From Nitrospira defluvii (GTDB lineage Bacteria > Nitrospirota > Nitrospiria > Nitrospirales > Nitrospiraceae): DNA of 64,000 nt. The stretch spans positions 434,001 to 498,000 of the forward strand of contig WYAX01000015.1 of NCBI GenBank assembly GCA_011525625.1, written 5' to 3'. The position numbers and the translations under genes were made by a program. Shown piece by piece: positions 7,857-17,693 of the stretch (the stretch's first letter is position 1; every line of letters begins with the position of its first letter). A model generated the notes under the pieces. That model was given only the letters and a program-made list of their open reading frames with translations, did not search any database and was not told the DNA's origin.

Positions 7857-9463
7857 CCTTGAACCTCGACGCGATCAGAACCGGGCGAGCCCAATGCGCC
7901 GGTTCCGGCGTCGTTCTGTCGGTCCGGTGTATCGCGAGGTACCTGGCCGCTGGAATCTACCTGTTGGCTTTCTTGCCGGTCCATGAAATCGCCTCGATAC
8001 AAGCGGCCGAGCTGGCGTCGCCTATTCCGAGGGTTGCGAGCGGTGATATCACGTTCGATCGCGCGATCATCTGGGGGCAGACGGACGAGGCGGCTGAGAT
8101 GGAGGTCGAGTATGCCGTGAATGCAGAGTTCCTCGATGCACGGCGGGTTCAGGGCCCCCTGGTCAATGCCTCGGCGGACTTTTCCGGACATATCGAATTG
8201 GATGCGCTCGCTCCTGCGACCCGTTATTTCTACCGGGTGTCCTTCCGGGAGCCCGACGAGCATCGGGCCGGCGAGCGTGTTACCAGCGCCACGGGCACGT
8301 TCCGCACCGCTCCGCTGCCTGGCTCCCCTACGTCCGTTAGATTTCTCTTCAGCGGGGATCTGGGTGGCCAGGGATACTGCCGGCATGTCGAGAACGGATA
8401 CCGCATTTTCTCCGCGATGCGCGAACAGGCACCGGACTTCTTTGTGCAGAACGGCGATTTCATCTATGCGGATAGTCCCTGTCCCGCTCAGGGACCCGAT
8501 GGATGGGCAAATGTACCCGGACGTTTCCCAAGCATCGGCGACAGCAGCGTGGACTGGACGGATCTCGCGGCGGTCTCCGCCGTCTATCGGCATCATTGGC
8601 GGTATCAATTGGAGGACGACCATCTGTCCGCCTTTCTGCATCACGTACCCGTGTATGCGCAGTGGGACGATCATGAGGTGATCAACGATGCCGGCTGGGC
8701 ATGGGACTACTGGAATGTCGATTCTCAGGCCCGTCGCGGATTTGCTAACCTTGTGAATGCCGGACGCGAGGCCTTTTTCCAACATGTGCCTCTCCGGCGC
8801 GATAGCCGGAACCCTGAACGGATCTATCGGCACTATGCCTGGGGGAACGACCTCGATCTGATCTTGGTCGACGGCCGTTCGTACCGAAGTCGGAACGATG
8901 CGCCGGATGGGCCGGGCAAGACGCTGTTGGGACAGGATCAGCTCGCCTGGCTCAAAGAGGTGCTGGGCCAATCCACTGCGACATGGAAGGTGGTCAGCGT
9001 GGATGTGCCGCTCTCGGTCCCTACAGGGGGAAAGTTCGGCCGCGATGCGTGGGCGAACGGCAATCCCGACGATCGGATGGGGCACACGGGTTTTGAACAT
9101 GAATTGGTGGATCTGCTTCGATTCCTGGAGGAACGGCATGTCAAGAATGTGGTGTTCCTCGCGGCCGATGTGCACTTTGCCGCACAGATTCGTTACGCCA
9201 TCGATCTCAACCGGGACGGAGAACCGTTGAGGTTCCATGAACTGATTGCCGGGCCCCTGGCTGCGGGTCGCAGGCAGCCGCCCGTGCCGAATCTCGATTC
9301 CACACTGCACCCCACGGTCCTCTATGCGGAGGGAGGGCTCTTCAATTTTGGCTCTGTGACAATCGCGCGCGGAGCGGACGGCCTGCCGCATCTGACCGCT
9401 CAGGTCCATGACGAGAGGGGGCAGACCCGTCCCAATTCGACCCTGGATCTGACACCGCAGTAA
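7853..9463 (+). CDS. phoD: PhoD-family alkaline phosphatase/phosphodiesterase
   Basis: About 536 residues. A membrane or signal segment lies near residues 22-50, followed by a fibronectin-like N-domain (ASGDITFDRAIIWGQTD). The metallophosphatase domain has FSGDLGGQG, QNGDFIYAD and the signature YAQWDDHEVINDAGW. These metal-binding motifs are those of PhoD, a Ca/Fe-dependent phosphodiesterase that releases phosphate from organic esters outside the cytoplasm. No twin-arginine motif is evident, unlike many PhoD proteins. GTG at 7853 fits coupling with the upstream small gene; TTG at 7859, 5 bases after GGAGGG, is an alternative. Confidence 0.88.
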   Translation: MTLNLDAIRTGRAQCAGSGVVLSVRCIARYLAAGIYLLAFLPVHEIASIQAAELASPIPRVASGDITFDRAIIWGQTDEAAEMEVEYAVNAEFLDARRVQGPLVNASADFSGHIELDALAPATRYFYRVSFREPDEHRAGERVTSATGTFRTAPLPGSPTSVRFLFSGDLGGQGYCRHVENGYRIFSAMREQAPDFFVQNGDFIYADSPCPAQGPDGWANVPGRFPSIGDSSVDWTDLAAVSAVYRHHWRYQLEDDHLSAFLHHVPVYAQWDDHEVINDAGWAWDYWNVDSQARRGFANLVNAGREAFFQHVPLRRDSRNPERIYRHYAWGNDLDLILVDGRSYRSRNDAPDGPGKTLLGQDQLAWLKEVLGQSTATWKVVSVDVPLSVPTGGKFGRDAWANGNPDDRMGHTGFEHELVDLLRFLEERHVKNVVFLAADVHFAAQIRYAIDLNRDGEPLRFHELIAGPLAAGRRQPPVPNLDSTLHPTVLYAEGGLFNFGSVTIARGADGLPHLTAQVHDERGQTRPNSTLDLTPQ

Positions 9464-9583
9464 AAGACCACGACCGGACGCCATCCAGCAGGCGGTACGC
9501 CGTTCCTCTTCCGCGGCCGATATCCTGAAACTGCCTGGCTGTACCTTGCCTCCGGTTCGAGCGTTGTGCGGCCCCATCGATAG

Positions 9584-9904
9584 TCAGACGGTCGGCGTGC
9601 CCCGTTCTTCCGTGAGTACCTGCAGCCTGACCAGCTGTTCGGCCTCCAGCCAGTCGTCGTCCGCCGTCACGGCTTGACGTTTCAGATAGAGCTCAAATGC
9701 CTTTTGAGCGACGCGCGCCTGAAATTCCTCCTGTGTCAGGATATGTCCGCCCGTCGGGGATGACATTGCATCGTGCTGTGCTGGACGATCGCGTACCTTC
9801 TTTTTCGGTTCTTGGAGCGAATCCTGCGCTTTCGCCTCAGATGTCTTTCTGGCGGTCTTTCGAACGGCGGTCTTCTGTTGTCTGCTGCCTTGTGAATTGC
9901 CCAT
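9584..9904 (-). CDS. DUF2934-like small protein
   Basis: A 106-residue protein with a basic, lysine-rich N-terminal half (about residues 8-45). The C-terminal motif, QARVAQKAFELYLKRQ then DDWLEAEQLVRLQ, matches the DUF2934 pattern of an amphipathic helix followed by DW..AE. Its function is not known. The ATG at 9904 is chosen over an upstream GTG because the protein composition becomes normal there and GAGAGG precedes it. Confidence 0.7.
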   Translation of the reverse strand: MGNSQGSRQQKTAVRKTARKTSEAKAQDSLQEPKKKVRDRPAQHDAMSSPTGGHILTQEEFQARVAQKAFELYLKRQAVTADDDWLEAEQLVRLQVLTEERGTPTV

Positions 9905-10204
9905 GGTGCACGTCCTCTCTTTGGCCGAACGCATGTCGGCATGCCTGCTGTGTGTGAAACGCCCTGCATCGGCGAAGAGGAACGGACAGGCCTTGCGATG
10001 GGCGCCCGGGGATTGAAGCCGTCTGCTCGTTGCAGTTACGCATGTACTGGTCACGTCCTGGTCTGGGTTTCGTCAAATATCGGTTAATCCGGTTGGGCTC
10101 GTCATCCCCCCGGTGGCAGGAATAGCGACAACGCGCTGGTTGATCCTCCGACGGAGGCCGTTTACCATACCTTTCCTGTGCCCGCGCCACGGAGATGTCT
10201 ATCG
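9905..10204. other. Intergenic region between divergent genes
   Basis: About 300 bases separating the DUF2934-like gene and the CHAD gene, which point away from each other. Promoters for both must lie here, but no convincing -35/-10 pair or operator was found by eye. Confidence 0.5.
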
Positions 10205-11713
10205 ATGATCCGGGCCCACAAGGAAACGCTCGAACGGGAAATCAAGCTCGGTGTGGATCGAGGGTTTGCTCTGCCCCGACTGGGGGGGAAGGCGCTGCCT
10301 CCCCGAGTCCTGACCTCCATCTACTACGATACGGACAACTATCGACTCGCACAGGCCCACATCACGCTTCGGTATCGCATCGAAGCTGCCAAGGGATCAT
10401 GGCAACTGAAGCTTCCTCGTGACTCGGCCAGACTGGAATTGGAGTTTTCCGGCGACCGCAGGGGGCCGCCGGAGTCCCTCCGGACACTCCTGTTCGCACA
10501 CCTGCGAGGTCATCCCCTACGACCGATTGCCACGCTTCGCACGCGGCGGACAGGCACGCGCATCGGAGGGACTCGCAGGCCCTTGGCCGATGTCGTGCTG
10601 GACTCCGTCGACTCGCTGGAGGGACGGCGGGTGGTGGATCGCCTGCATGAGTTGGAAGTCGAGCGCCTGGCCGGCGATGAGAAGGATCTTCGCCGGATCG
10701 AACAGGTGCTACGCGCGGCCGGAGCCGTCGATGGCGATCCGAGGCCAAAGGTGTTTCAGTTATTGGGACTGGGGTCGACCGCAGCCCCTGATCCGGTACC
10801 GCCATTGGCTCAGCCGATTGAGCATATCAAGGCCGCGCTGCGTACTCACGTGCAACTCCTGTTGACCCATGATCCCGGCACCCGTCTTGGCAGCGACCCA
10901 GAGGAACTCCACAAGATGCGGGTGGCGACGCGACGGCTTCGCGCCTATTTGCGGGCCGCGCACTCGCTCTTCGTGCCGGAGTGGGTCGCGCAGATCCGTA
11001 CCGAAACGGCCTGGCTGGGAAGCGCGCTGGGGCCGGTCCGTGACCTGGATGTCCTGTTGGCGCACCTTCGTGAAGCCTGCGCCACACTCCGCCCTTCTGA
11101 ACGTCGCGCGTGCGAACGGTTGTTGGAGCGGCTCGAAGCAGAACGAACCGCCGCGCGGGCGGCCCTCCTACAAACCCTCGAAAGCGATCGCTATCTGCTG
11201 TTGCTCGAACGACTGGAAACCGCCGCGCAGGAACCGGTCGTGAGCGATACCATCGTGTCGCTGATGGATATTGCCGGGGCGGAATTCAAGAAGCTGCGTC
11301 GAGCGGTCAAGGTGAGCGGGTTCGATGCGAGCGACGCGAAACTCCATGAGATTCGTATCAAGGGGAAGCGGGCACGTTATGCGGCGGAGCTGGCGCAGAC
11401 CTCTGTCGGTAAACCTGCCGCTCGCTTCCTTCTTCACGCCAAAGCGTTTCAAGACCTCCTTGGTGAGCATCACGATGCGGCGGTGACCGAGCAGCGATTG
11501 CGCACACTCATTCGGTCGGCACGCAATGGGATGGCAGCGGTGGCTTTAGGACGATTGATCGAGCGGCAATTCGAGAGGCGTCGGCGTGTCCGAAAGGCCC
11601 TCCCGACCGTGTGGCGGAAGCTGAAAAAGCAAGGGGAGGCCACATGGCATCGGTCGATGGAGAGCTCGGGGACAGGCCCAGAAGAAGGCGCAAGGGGCTC
11701 CGATAGAAGCTGA
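10205..11713 (+). CDS. CYTH and CHAD domain protein
   Basis: About 502 residues. The N-terminal CYTH domain starts with the ExExK motif (LEREIKLGV) and continues with YYDTDNYRLA and an RYR core, so a triphosphate or polyphosphate ligand is expected. The C-terminal CHAD domain (from about residue 205) has the conserved histidine/arginine helices HKMRVATRRLRAYLRA and HEIRIKGKRARYAAEL. CHAD domains bind inorganic polyphosphate, so a role in polyphosphate metabolism or granule targeting is likely. The ATG at 10205 is favoured (GGAG about 10 bases upstream); a GTG 27 bases earlier is possible. Confidence 0.9.
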   Translation: MIRAHKETLEREIKLGVDRGFALPRLGGKALPPRVLTSIYYDTDNYRLAQAHITLRYRIEAAKGSWQLKLPRDSARLELEFSGDRRGPPESLRTLLFAHLRGHPLRPIATLRTRRTGTRIGGTRRPLADVVLDSVDSLEGRRVVDRLHELEVERLAGDEKDLRRIEQVLRAAGAVDGDPRPKVFQLLGLGSTAAPDPVPPLAQPIEHIKAALRTHVQLLLTHDPGTRLGSDPEELHKMRVATRRLRAYLRAAHSLFVPEWVAQIRTETAWLGSALGPVRDLDVLLAHLREACATLRPSERRACERLLERLEAERTAARAALLQTLESDRYLLLLERLETAAQEPVVSDTIVSLMDIAGAEFKKLRRAVKVSGFDASDAKLHEIRIKGKRARYAAELAQTSVGKPAARFLLHAKAFQDLLGEHHDAAVTEQRLRTLIRSARNGMAAVALGRLIERQFERRRRVRKALPTVWRKLKKQGEATWHRSMESSGTGPEEGARGSDRS

Positions 11714-11809
11714 CTGCCGGGGAGTGCACTGGAAATCGGTCGCGCAAGACCGGGCTGAAGTGTGTGCGCGTCCGACCTCGGGGAAAGAACCGCGTGATCC
11801 GAACAGGGC

Positions 11810-12565
11810 TTACGACTCCCGCCCGTCCGCATACCGGCTATGCAGTTTGACCGGCGCAGCCCGCTTCTTGCGCATGCGAATATTCAGCATCTCCACCGTG
11901 ACCGAGAACGCCATGGAAAAATAAATGTAGCCTTTCGGGACGTGCACGTCGAATCCTTCGACCATCAACGTCACGCCGACCAGGATCAAGAACGACAGGG
12001 CCAGAATCTTGATCGTCGGATGCGCTTCCACGAAATCGCCGATCGCCTTCGCAGCCATCAGCATCACCACCACCGCCAGAATGATGGCCACCGCCATGAT
12101 CGACACATGCTCGACCAGACCGACCGCCGTGATGACGGAGTCCAACGAAAAGACGATGTCCAGGAGCGCGATCTGGAGCAGCACCATCCCGAGGCCTGCG
12201 GCGGCGGCGGGCTTGTGGCCCTCCTCGACGCCCTCCAGGCTGTTGTGAATTTCGTGCGTGGCCTTGGCCATGAGGAACAGCCCGCCTCCGATCAAAATTA
12301 CATCACGGCCCGAGACGCCGTGACCGACCACCGTGAACCAGGGTTTGGTCAAGCCCATGACCCAGGAAATCGAAAACAGCAGCCCGAGCCTGGCCATCAT
12401 GGCGAGACCGAGGCCCACCCTGCGCGCGACGGCGCGTTGCGACTCCGGCAGGCGGCCGACCAGGACGGACAGGAAGATGATATTGTCGATGCCCAGCACG
12501 ATTTCCAATGCGGTAAGGGTTCCCAGGGCGATCCATACTTCAGGATTGGCAAGCCAGTCCAACAT
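11810..12565 (-). CDS. TerC-family integral membrane protein
   Basis: About 251 residues with seven or so hydrophobic segments. It carries the TerC motifs EIVLGIDNIIFLSVLVGRLP near the N-terminus and FSLDSVITAVG in the middle, whose acidic residues are thought to bind metal. Family members are linked to tellurite resistance and to Mn/Ca export at the membrane. The ATG at 12565 has GGAG 6 bases upstream; an ATG 12 bases earlier is an alternative. It is the last gene of a minus-strand stress/ion cluster (Usp, P-ATPase, CBS, TerC). Confidence 0.9.
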   Translation of the reverse strand: MLDWLANPEVWIALGTLTALEIVLGIDNIIFLSVLVGRLPESQRAVARRVGLGLAMMARLGLLFSISWVMGLTKPWFTVVGHGVSGRDVILIGGGLFLMAKATHEIHNSLEGVEEGHKPAAAAGLGMVLLQIALLDIVFSLDSVITAVGLVEHVSIMAVAIILAVVVMLMAAKAIGDFVEAHPTIKILALSFLILVGVTLMVEGFDVHVPKGYIYFSMAFSVTVEMLNIRMRKKRAAPVKLHSRYADGRES

Positions 12566-12735
12566 CAGCGGCTCCATTCGTCTAAGAGGGGGCGAGTGAC
12601 TCGATCCGTCATGCGCGCAGGCGTGGGAACATCGCGTATGAGGCGAGTCTACCGTTCGTGGCGGGTGTGCGCAATCAAAAGGTGGGTCCGAGCCGATGCG
12701 GCCGCGAAGGCGCCGTCACCCTCGCGGCCGGTCGA

Positions 12736-13581
12736 TCAGCTTCGACGGAGAAAATCCGGGCGGTCCCGAACGGCGACCATCTTGACCAGATCCCGGATCG
12801 AGAGGACGCCGACGACCTTCTCATGCTCCGTGACGGCCAGATGCCGGATTCGCTTCGCCGCCATCCGTTCGCTGGCATCCCGGATCGTGCGATTGATGTC
12901 GATGTCGAGGAGCGGTGAGTTCATGAGCGCTCCGACACGCATCGCGTCCGGGTCCAGTTGATAGGCGAGGAGCTTTCGCACCAGATCGCCCTCGGTGATG
13001 ATCCCCACGAGTTCATCGGCCTCGATCACAAACAGCGCGCCGATGTGTTTCTCGCTCATACGTTGGGCCGCGGCCAGCGCGGTTGCCTCGCTGCCGATGG
13101 TTTCAATGGCGGTTTTCATGAGGACACTCAACGGGCGGTACACATTCGACAGCGCTTGCACCGGCCCGCCGTCGGCATCGACAAAATGCCGCACTAGGTC
13201 GCGGACCGAGATCACGCCAAGCACGTCCGTTCCCTCGGTCACCACCAGGTGGCGCACGTTCTTGGTTTGCATCAGATGGCTGGCATCGACCATCGGACGA
13301 TCCGGTGCGATCGTGATGAGCGGGCTGCTCATAATGTCCGCCATGCTGGTTCTGGAGGGAACCTTGCCCTGTGCCAGGACCTTCGAAACCAGGTCGGTCT
13401 CGGTGACAATGCCTGCGATGCGGCAATCGTTGTGCGGGCGGTCGAAAGATTCCACCAGGACCGACCCGATACTGCGGGATTTCATTCTGGCGGCGACGGT
13501 CACGACGGAGGTGTCTTGCGGGACCACTTCCAATTGGCGGTGCATATAGTCGCTGACATGCTGGCCCGATGCGGTCGTCAT
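12736..13581 (-). CDS. Four-CBS-domain regulatory protein
   Basis: A 281-residue protein made of two CBS pairs. Each repeat has the VVTVAARMKSRSIGSVLVE or HLAVTEHEKVVGVLSIRDL pattern. CBS pairs bind adenine nucleotides such as AMP or ATP and usually regulate a partner protein. No catalytic domain is attached. It lies between a P-type ATPase gene and a terC gene on the same strand, so it may sense energy state for those transporters (inference). GGAGC precedes the ATG. Confidence 0.9.
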   Translation of the reverse strand: MTTASGQHVSDYMHRQLEVVPQDTSVVTVAARMKSRSIGSVLVESFDRPHNDCRIAGIVTETDLVSKVLAQGKVPSRTSMADIMSSPLITIAPDRPMVDASHLMQTKNVRHLVVTEGTDVLGVISVRDLVRHFVDADGGPVQALSNVYRPLSVLMKTAIETIGSEATALAAAQRMSEKHIGALFVIEADELVGIITEGDLVRKLLAYQLDPDAMRVGALMNSPLLDIDINRTIRDASERMAAKRIRHLAVTEHEKVVGVLSIRDLVKMVAVRDRPDFLRRS

Positions 13582-13685
13582 AGGTGCTCCTTTTCTTCAA
13601 CGCACGTTTCGCTGAGGCATGGTCTGTCGGACACCGGAGGCCTCTCAGGCATAGGTACGATCACCTCGAATGCGCCTGTTCGGCT

Positions 13686-16475
13686 TCACTTCGTCGGCAC
13701 CGGCTGTCCGGCTTTCAGCCGTCCGCCGACGAGCTTGTGGAGTTCGTCGGCGAGCAGCAGCCCGATGGCGCCCACAATCAGCGGGACGAAGATCCAGGCC
13801 GGGAGAGACGCGGTGCCCAGGACCCAGTGCCCCACCGGACTGTATGTCGCAATCATCAGGAGGGTCATTTCTACGATGATCCCGACCACGATCAACGGAT
13901 TGCTGAACCAGCCGAGGCGGAATGCGGAAGTCCGGTCGGAGCGGCAGGCAAACACGTTGGCCGCTTGGGCGGCGACGATCCCGGCAAAGGTCACGGTCGT
14001 GGCCTCCTGATATACCGGCGTGTTCCAATCGAGCGGGGTCCCCCACGTCCAACCCTGGCTATGCAGATACAAAAAAAAGCCTCCCATGGCAACGGCCGTT
14101 TCGATCGAGCCGAGGAAGCCATAGGCCCGTATCAGCACCGCACGGTTGAGCAGCCGCTCCGTTCGTGGCCGGGGAGGCTCATCCATGATGTTGCCGTGCG
14201 GCGGCTCGGCGGCAAGGGCTAATGCCGGGACCATGTCGGTACCCAGATCCACGGCGAGAATCTGCGGCACGGTCAGTGCCAATGGCGCCGATGAGAGGCC
14301 GAATGCCAGATAGGGCACGACTTCCGGCACGTTGCTCGCGAGGACGTAGGTGATGAATTTGCGGATGTTCGTGAAGACGGCGCGCCCTTCTTCGATCGCA
14401 CTGACGATCGTGGCGAAATTGTCGTCCAGCAGGATCATCGACGCCGTTTCCTTAGCCACATCCGTGCCGGCCACGCCCATGGCGATTCCGATGTCCGCCG
14501 TCTTCAGCGCCGGGGCATCGTTCACGCCGTCGCCGGTGACGGCCACGACCTCGCGCATCGCTTTGAGCGCCGACACGATGCGCATTTTGTGTCGAGGGGC
14601 CATGCGGGCGAAGATGGGGTCGGGCTCCCCCGGTGAGGTCGGGGTGAGCAGCCGGTGGAGTTGGTCCTCGCTGAAGGTGTCGAGCTGCGCCCCTTCGATG
14701 ACCGGCACGAATCGTCCGGGGGCCGTCACGACCGATTCCTGCGCCAGGCCGATTTGTCGCGCGATCGCCAGGGCCGTCAGAGGGTGGTCGCCCGTAATCA
14801 TGATGACCCGAATCCCGGCACGCCGGCACGTGGCGATGGCGCCAGGCACTTCGCGGTGCGGAGGGTCCATCATGGCCACCAACCCGAGGAAGGTCAACCC
14901 ATGTTCGACACTGTCGGCGTCCAGATCCTCTACGTCTCGTTCCACCTCGCGCATGGCCAGGGCCAGCACTCGATAGGCCTGTTGTGCGAAGATTTGTCCC
15001 TGGGCCAGGACCTTCTTCCGTTCGTCCAATGTGAGTTCCGTCACCGCCGATGAGCTCTGTTGCCTGGTGCACAGGGGAAGCACCGATTCCGGCGCCCCTT
15101 TCGTGAAGGCGAGAAAGCGTCCCTCGCCCCAGTGGAGGGTGGTCATTCGCTTGCGATCCGCATCGAAGGGCAGTTCGCCCATACGCCGCAGAGGCGGACG
15201 GTGGAGCAGTCCATGGTCGGCGGCAAACTCCAGCAGGGCGGTTTCGGTGGGATCGCCGGTGGCCTGACTGCGGCCGTCCGGTCGACGTGTGCGCTTCGCG
15301 TTGTTGCAGTGCACCATGGCATCGAAGAGCGGACGCCAGCGTTCGGCTTCGGCGGCGCTGACGAGCCGGTTTCTGGTAAACAGGCAGCTTTCCCGGGAAT
15401 CCACAACCAGGTCATCGACGTAGAGTTTGTCCACCCGCATGCGGTTTTCCGTCAACGTACCCGTCTTGTCGGTACAGATGACGGTGGTGCAGCCCAGGGT
15501 TTCGACGGAGGCGAGATGTTTGATGATCGCTTTGCGCGCAGCCATGCGCTGGCTGCCCATGGCCAGGGCCAGGGTGACTGTCGGGAGCAGGCCTTCGGGC
15601 ACGTTGGCGACGATGATGCCGATACCGAACATCGCGCTGGTCCAGAAGCCCAATCCCATGCCGACGCCGATGGTAAAAAAGGTCAGCCCCATGGCCAGCG
15701 AGAGTCCGGCGACCACGTGGGTCACGTTCACGATTTCCTGCTGGAGCGGACTCAGGCCCGTCCGCACGGTAGTGGTCAGGTTCGCAATGTTTCCGAATTC
15801 GGTCGTGAGGCCGGTGGCAAACACCACCCCCTGACCATGTCCGGACAAAACCGTGGTGCCGGCGAAGACCAGATTAGGGATGTCGAGCGGATGGCCGTCG
15901 GTGACGGACTCGGCGATCCGCCGTTGGGGTTTCGATTCGCCCGTGAGCGACGAATTGTCGACGCGCATACCGATGGCCTCCGTCAGTCTGGCATCGGCAG
16001 GTATCTGCTCGCCCTCTTCCAGGATGAGCACATCGCCCGGCACAAGCTCGCTCCGGGCGATCTGTTGTTGCTGACCGTCGCGCATCACCCAGGCTTTGGC
16101 CGGCAACAGGCTGCGCAAGGCCTGGACGGCGCGTTCGGCCTTGTACTCCTGGAGAAAGGCAAACACCGCATTGATGAGAATGACCCCGAGAATCGCCCAG
16201 CCGAGTGTGGCCATGCCCTCGCCTTGATGCAGCGCGTCGGCGACAAACGCCAGGCCTGCGGCTACCCAGAGGAGGAGTGCCAGAAAATGCGTGAATTGAC
16301 GTACAAACCGACCGATCAGCGGGGTGCGGCGCAGAGCCTGTAGGCTGTTCGGGCCGTGCCGGATGGTTCGGCGTCGCACGTCTTCCGCCGACAGCCCCTG
16401 AGGGCTTGTGGTGAGGGCGCGATACACTTGGCTGGGCGCCAGTCGGCAGATCTCAAGCGCAGAGAGGTCAGGCAC
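13686..16475 (-). CDS. P-type cation ATPase, Na/K-ATPase-like (P2C type)
   Basis: About 929 residues. It has an N-terminal cation-ATPase domain, the actuator motif LTGES, the membrane motif NVPEGLLPTVT (the form found in Na/K and H/K ATPases rather than calcium pumps), the phosphorylation site DKTGTLT (Asp near 336), TGDHPLT, MAPRHK and the hinge [12 protein letters not shown]. The C-terminus has the usual six membrane helices. The transported ion is inferred to be monovalent. A GTG at 16475 has AGGA 5 bases upstream and overlaps the upstream stop codon region; a TTG at 16490 is an alternative. The overlap suggests translational coupling to the Usp gene. Confidence 0.9.
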   Translation of the reverse strand: MPDLSALEICRLAPSQVYRALTTSPQGLSAEDVRRRTIRHGPNSLQALRRTPLIGRFVRQFTHFLALLLWVAAGLAFVADALHQGEGMATLGWAILGVILINAVFAFLQEYKAERAVQALRSLLPAKAWVMRDGQQQQIARSELVPGDVLILEEGEQIPADARLTEAIGMRVDNSSLTGESKPQRRIAESVTDGHPLDIPNLVFAGTTVLSGHGQGVVFATGLTTEFGNIANLTTTVRTGLSPLQQEIVNVTHVVAGLSLAMGLTFFTIGVGMGLGFWTSAMFGIGIIVANVPEGLLPTVTLALAMGSQRMAARKAIIKHLASVETLGCTTVICTDKTGTLTENRMRVDKLYVDDLVVDSRESCLFTRNRLVSAAEAERWRPLFDAMVHCNNAKRTRRPDGRSQATGDPTETALLEFAADHGLLHRPPLRRMGELPFDADRKRMTTLHWGEGRFLAFTKGAPESVLPLCTRQQSSSAVTELTLDERKKVLAQGQIFAQQAYRVLALAMREVERDVEDLDADSVEHGLTFLGLVAMMDPPHREVPGAIATCRRAGIRVIMITGDHPLTALAIARQIGLAQESVVTAPGRFVPVIEGAQLDTFSEDQLHRLLTPTSPGEPDPIFARMAPRHKMRIVSALKAMREVVAVTGDGVNDAPALKTADIGIAMGVAGTDVAKETASMILLDDNFATIVSAIEEGRAVFTNIRKFITYVLASNVPEVVPYLAFGLSSAPLALTVPQILAVDLGTDMVPALALAAEPPHGNIMDEPPRPRTERLLNRAVLIRAYGFLGSIETAVAMGGFFLYLHSQGWTWGTPLDWNTPVYQEATTVTFAGIVAAQAANVFACRSDRTSAFRLGWFSNPLIVVGIIVEMTLLMIATYSPVGHWVLGTASLPAWIFVPLIVGAIGLLLADELHKLVGGRLKAGQPVPTK

Positions 16476-17373
16476 GCCATCCTCGCACAATGAGCACCGA
16501 ACAGGGCGCGTACTTGAGTAAGGTTTCCGAGACGCTTCCCAATTGCAGCCGTTCGGACCCGGTCAGGCCTCGCGAGCCGGCCACCAGGAGATCGATGTCG
16601 CGTGAGGCGGCCTGCCGGAGGAGCGCGTCGGTCACATGGTCGAGCTGCACCTTGGTGGTCACCGCATAGTTGTCCGCGAGGAAACGGGCCCGGAGCTTCT
16701 CCACCATCTGCTCTGCTGCCAGACGTTTCGGCGCGGAAATCTGTTCAACCTGCTCTCGTGAGAGGTACTTGGTCGCGAGTTCCGTGACGGCGGGCTCGAC
16801 GACGGAGAGCACCGTGACATGCGCCGAGTCCGGGAGGAACCGTTTGCACAGAAAACTGCAGGCGCCTTGAGAATGTTTGGAGGTATCGGCAGCGAACAAC
16901 ACGTGAGCGAGGGACGTCAGCGGCCGTTTGACGACGAGTACCGGGCAGGGAGCCAACGCGCTGACTTTGCGTGACACACTGCCGAGCAGATAATGTTCCG
17001 CATCGCTGAGGCCGCGAGAGCCAACGACGAGCACGTCGACTTTCTTCTGTTTGGCGACCTTCGTAATGGTGTCCGCGACGCGGCCGTGCGCGAGGACCGT
17101 CTCGATGCCGGTGCGCGGTTTGGTCGAGGCTTGCTTCAGCGCAAGTTTCGCCAAGCCTTCGAAGCGCCGTAACATCTGATCGCCGGCTTTCGTCATGGCG
17201 GCGATGGCCTGTTTGGACAAGGTCGCATGTTTGCGGGCGGAGGATTTCAACGAGGCGCTATCCACCACGTGCAGCAGCGTGACGTGGTCCGGTGGCCGGC
17301 CGGCGATGGCCTCCAACATCTGCACGCTCCATTCGGCGAATTCCGACCCGTCCACGGCAATCAGCATCTTCAT
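16468..17373 (-). CDS. Tandem universal stress protein (UspA family)
   Basis: A 301-residue protein containing two Usp domains. Each ends in the ATP-binding motif G-x2-G-x9-GS: GSRGLSDAEHYLLGSVS and GSRGLTGSERLQLGSVS, so both halves should bind ATP. The role is general stress adaptation. AAGGAG precedes the ATG. It is the first gene of a minus-strand unit that continues, with overlap, into the P-type ATPase gene. Confidence 0.92.
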   Translation of the reverse strand: MKMLIAVDGSEFAEWSVQMLEAIAGRPPDHVTLLHVVDSASLKSSARKHATLSKQAIAAMTKAGDQMLRRFEGLAKLALKQASTKPRTGIETVLAHGRVADTITKVAKQKKVDVLVVGSRGLSDAEHYLLGSVSRKVSALAPCPVLVVKRPLTSLAHVLFAADTSKHSQGACSFLCKRFLPDSAHVTVLSVVEPAVTELATKYLSREQVEQISAPKRLAAEQMVEKLRARFLADNYAVTTKVQLDHVTDALLRQAASRDIDLLVAGSRGLTGSERLQLGSVSETLLKYAPCSVLIVRGWRA

Positions 17374-17693
17374 GTGTCGTTCTCCTTCGCGATCGGTCTT
17401 GGTCTATCCTGAAATAGGGTCTGCATCGGATGTGCCTGGGGCGACACGGGTTCCCGTTCGGTCATTTCAGCCGGTGCCGGACCCTTCGCGCAGGCGGCCA
17501 GGGTGCGGGGCTACGGCATTGCGGCGTTTTGCAGCAGTCTTGGGTGTCTTGTTGGGGTAATTGGCCTCAGTGGCCTCTGAGAGCCTGCGAGAGTGAGAGT
17601 CGGGGAAGGCGGATTCCGCGCCACCGTGAGCGGCAGCAGCCGGCGGTACTTAGGCATCACCATTGCGTGGAGAGCCGGCAGGAGGGTGTTCAC
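17374..17693. other. Intergenic region between divergent genes
   Basis: 320 bases between the Usp gene and the exported protein at 17694, which point away from each other. Promoters for both are expected here. No clear consensus promoter, inverted repeat or small gene was identified. Confidence 0.5.

Noticed and set aside
7802-9577. 591-codon open frame on the minus strand
   Set aside because: It is the antisense shadow of the PhoD gene; the plus strand has clear motifs and a signal segment.
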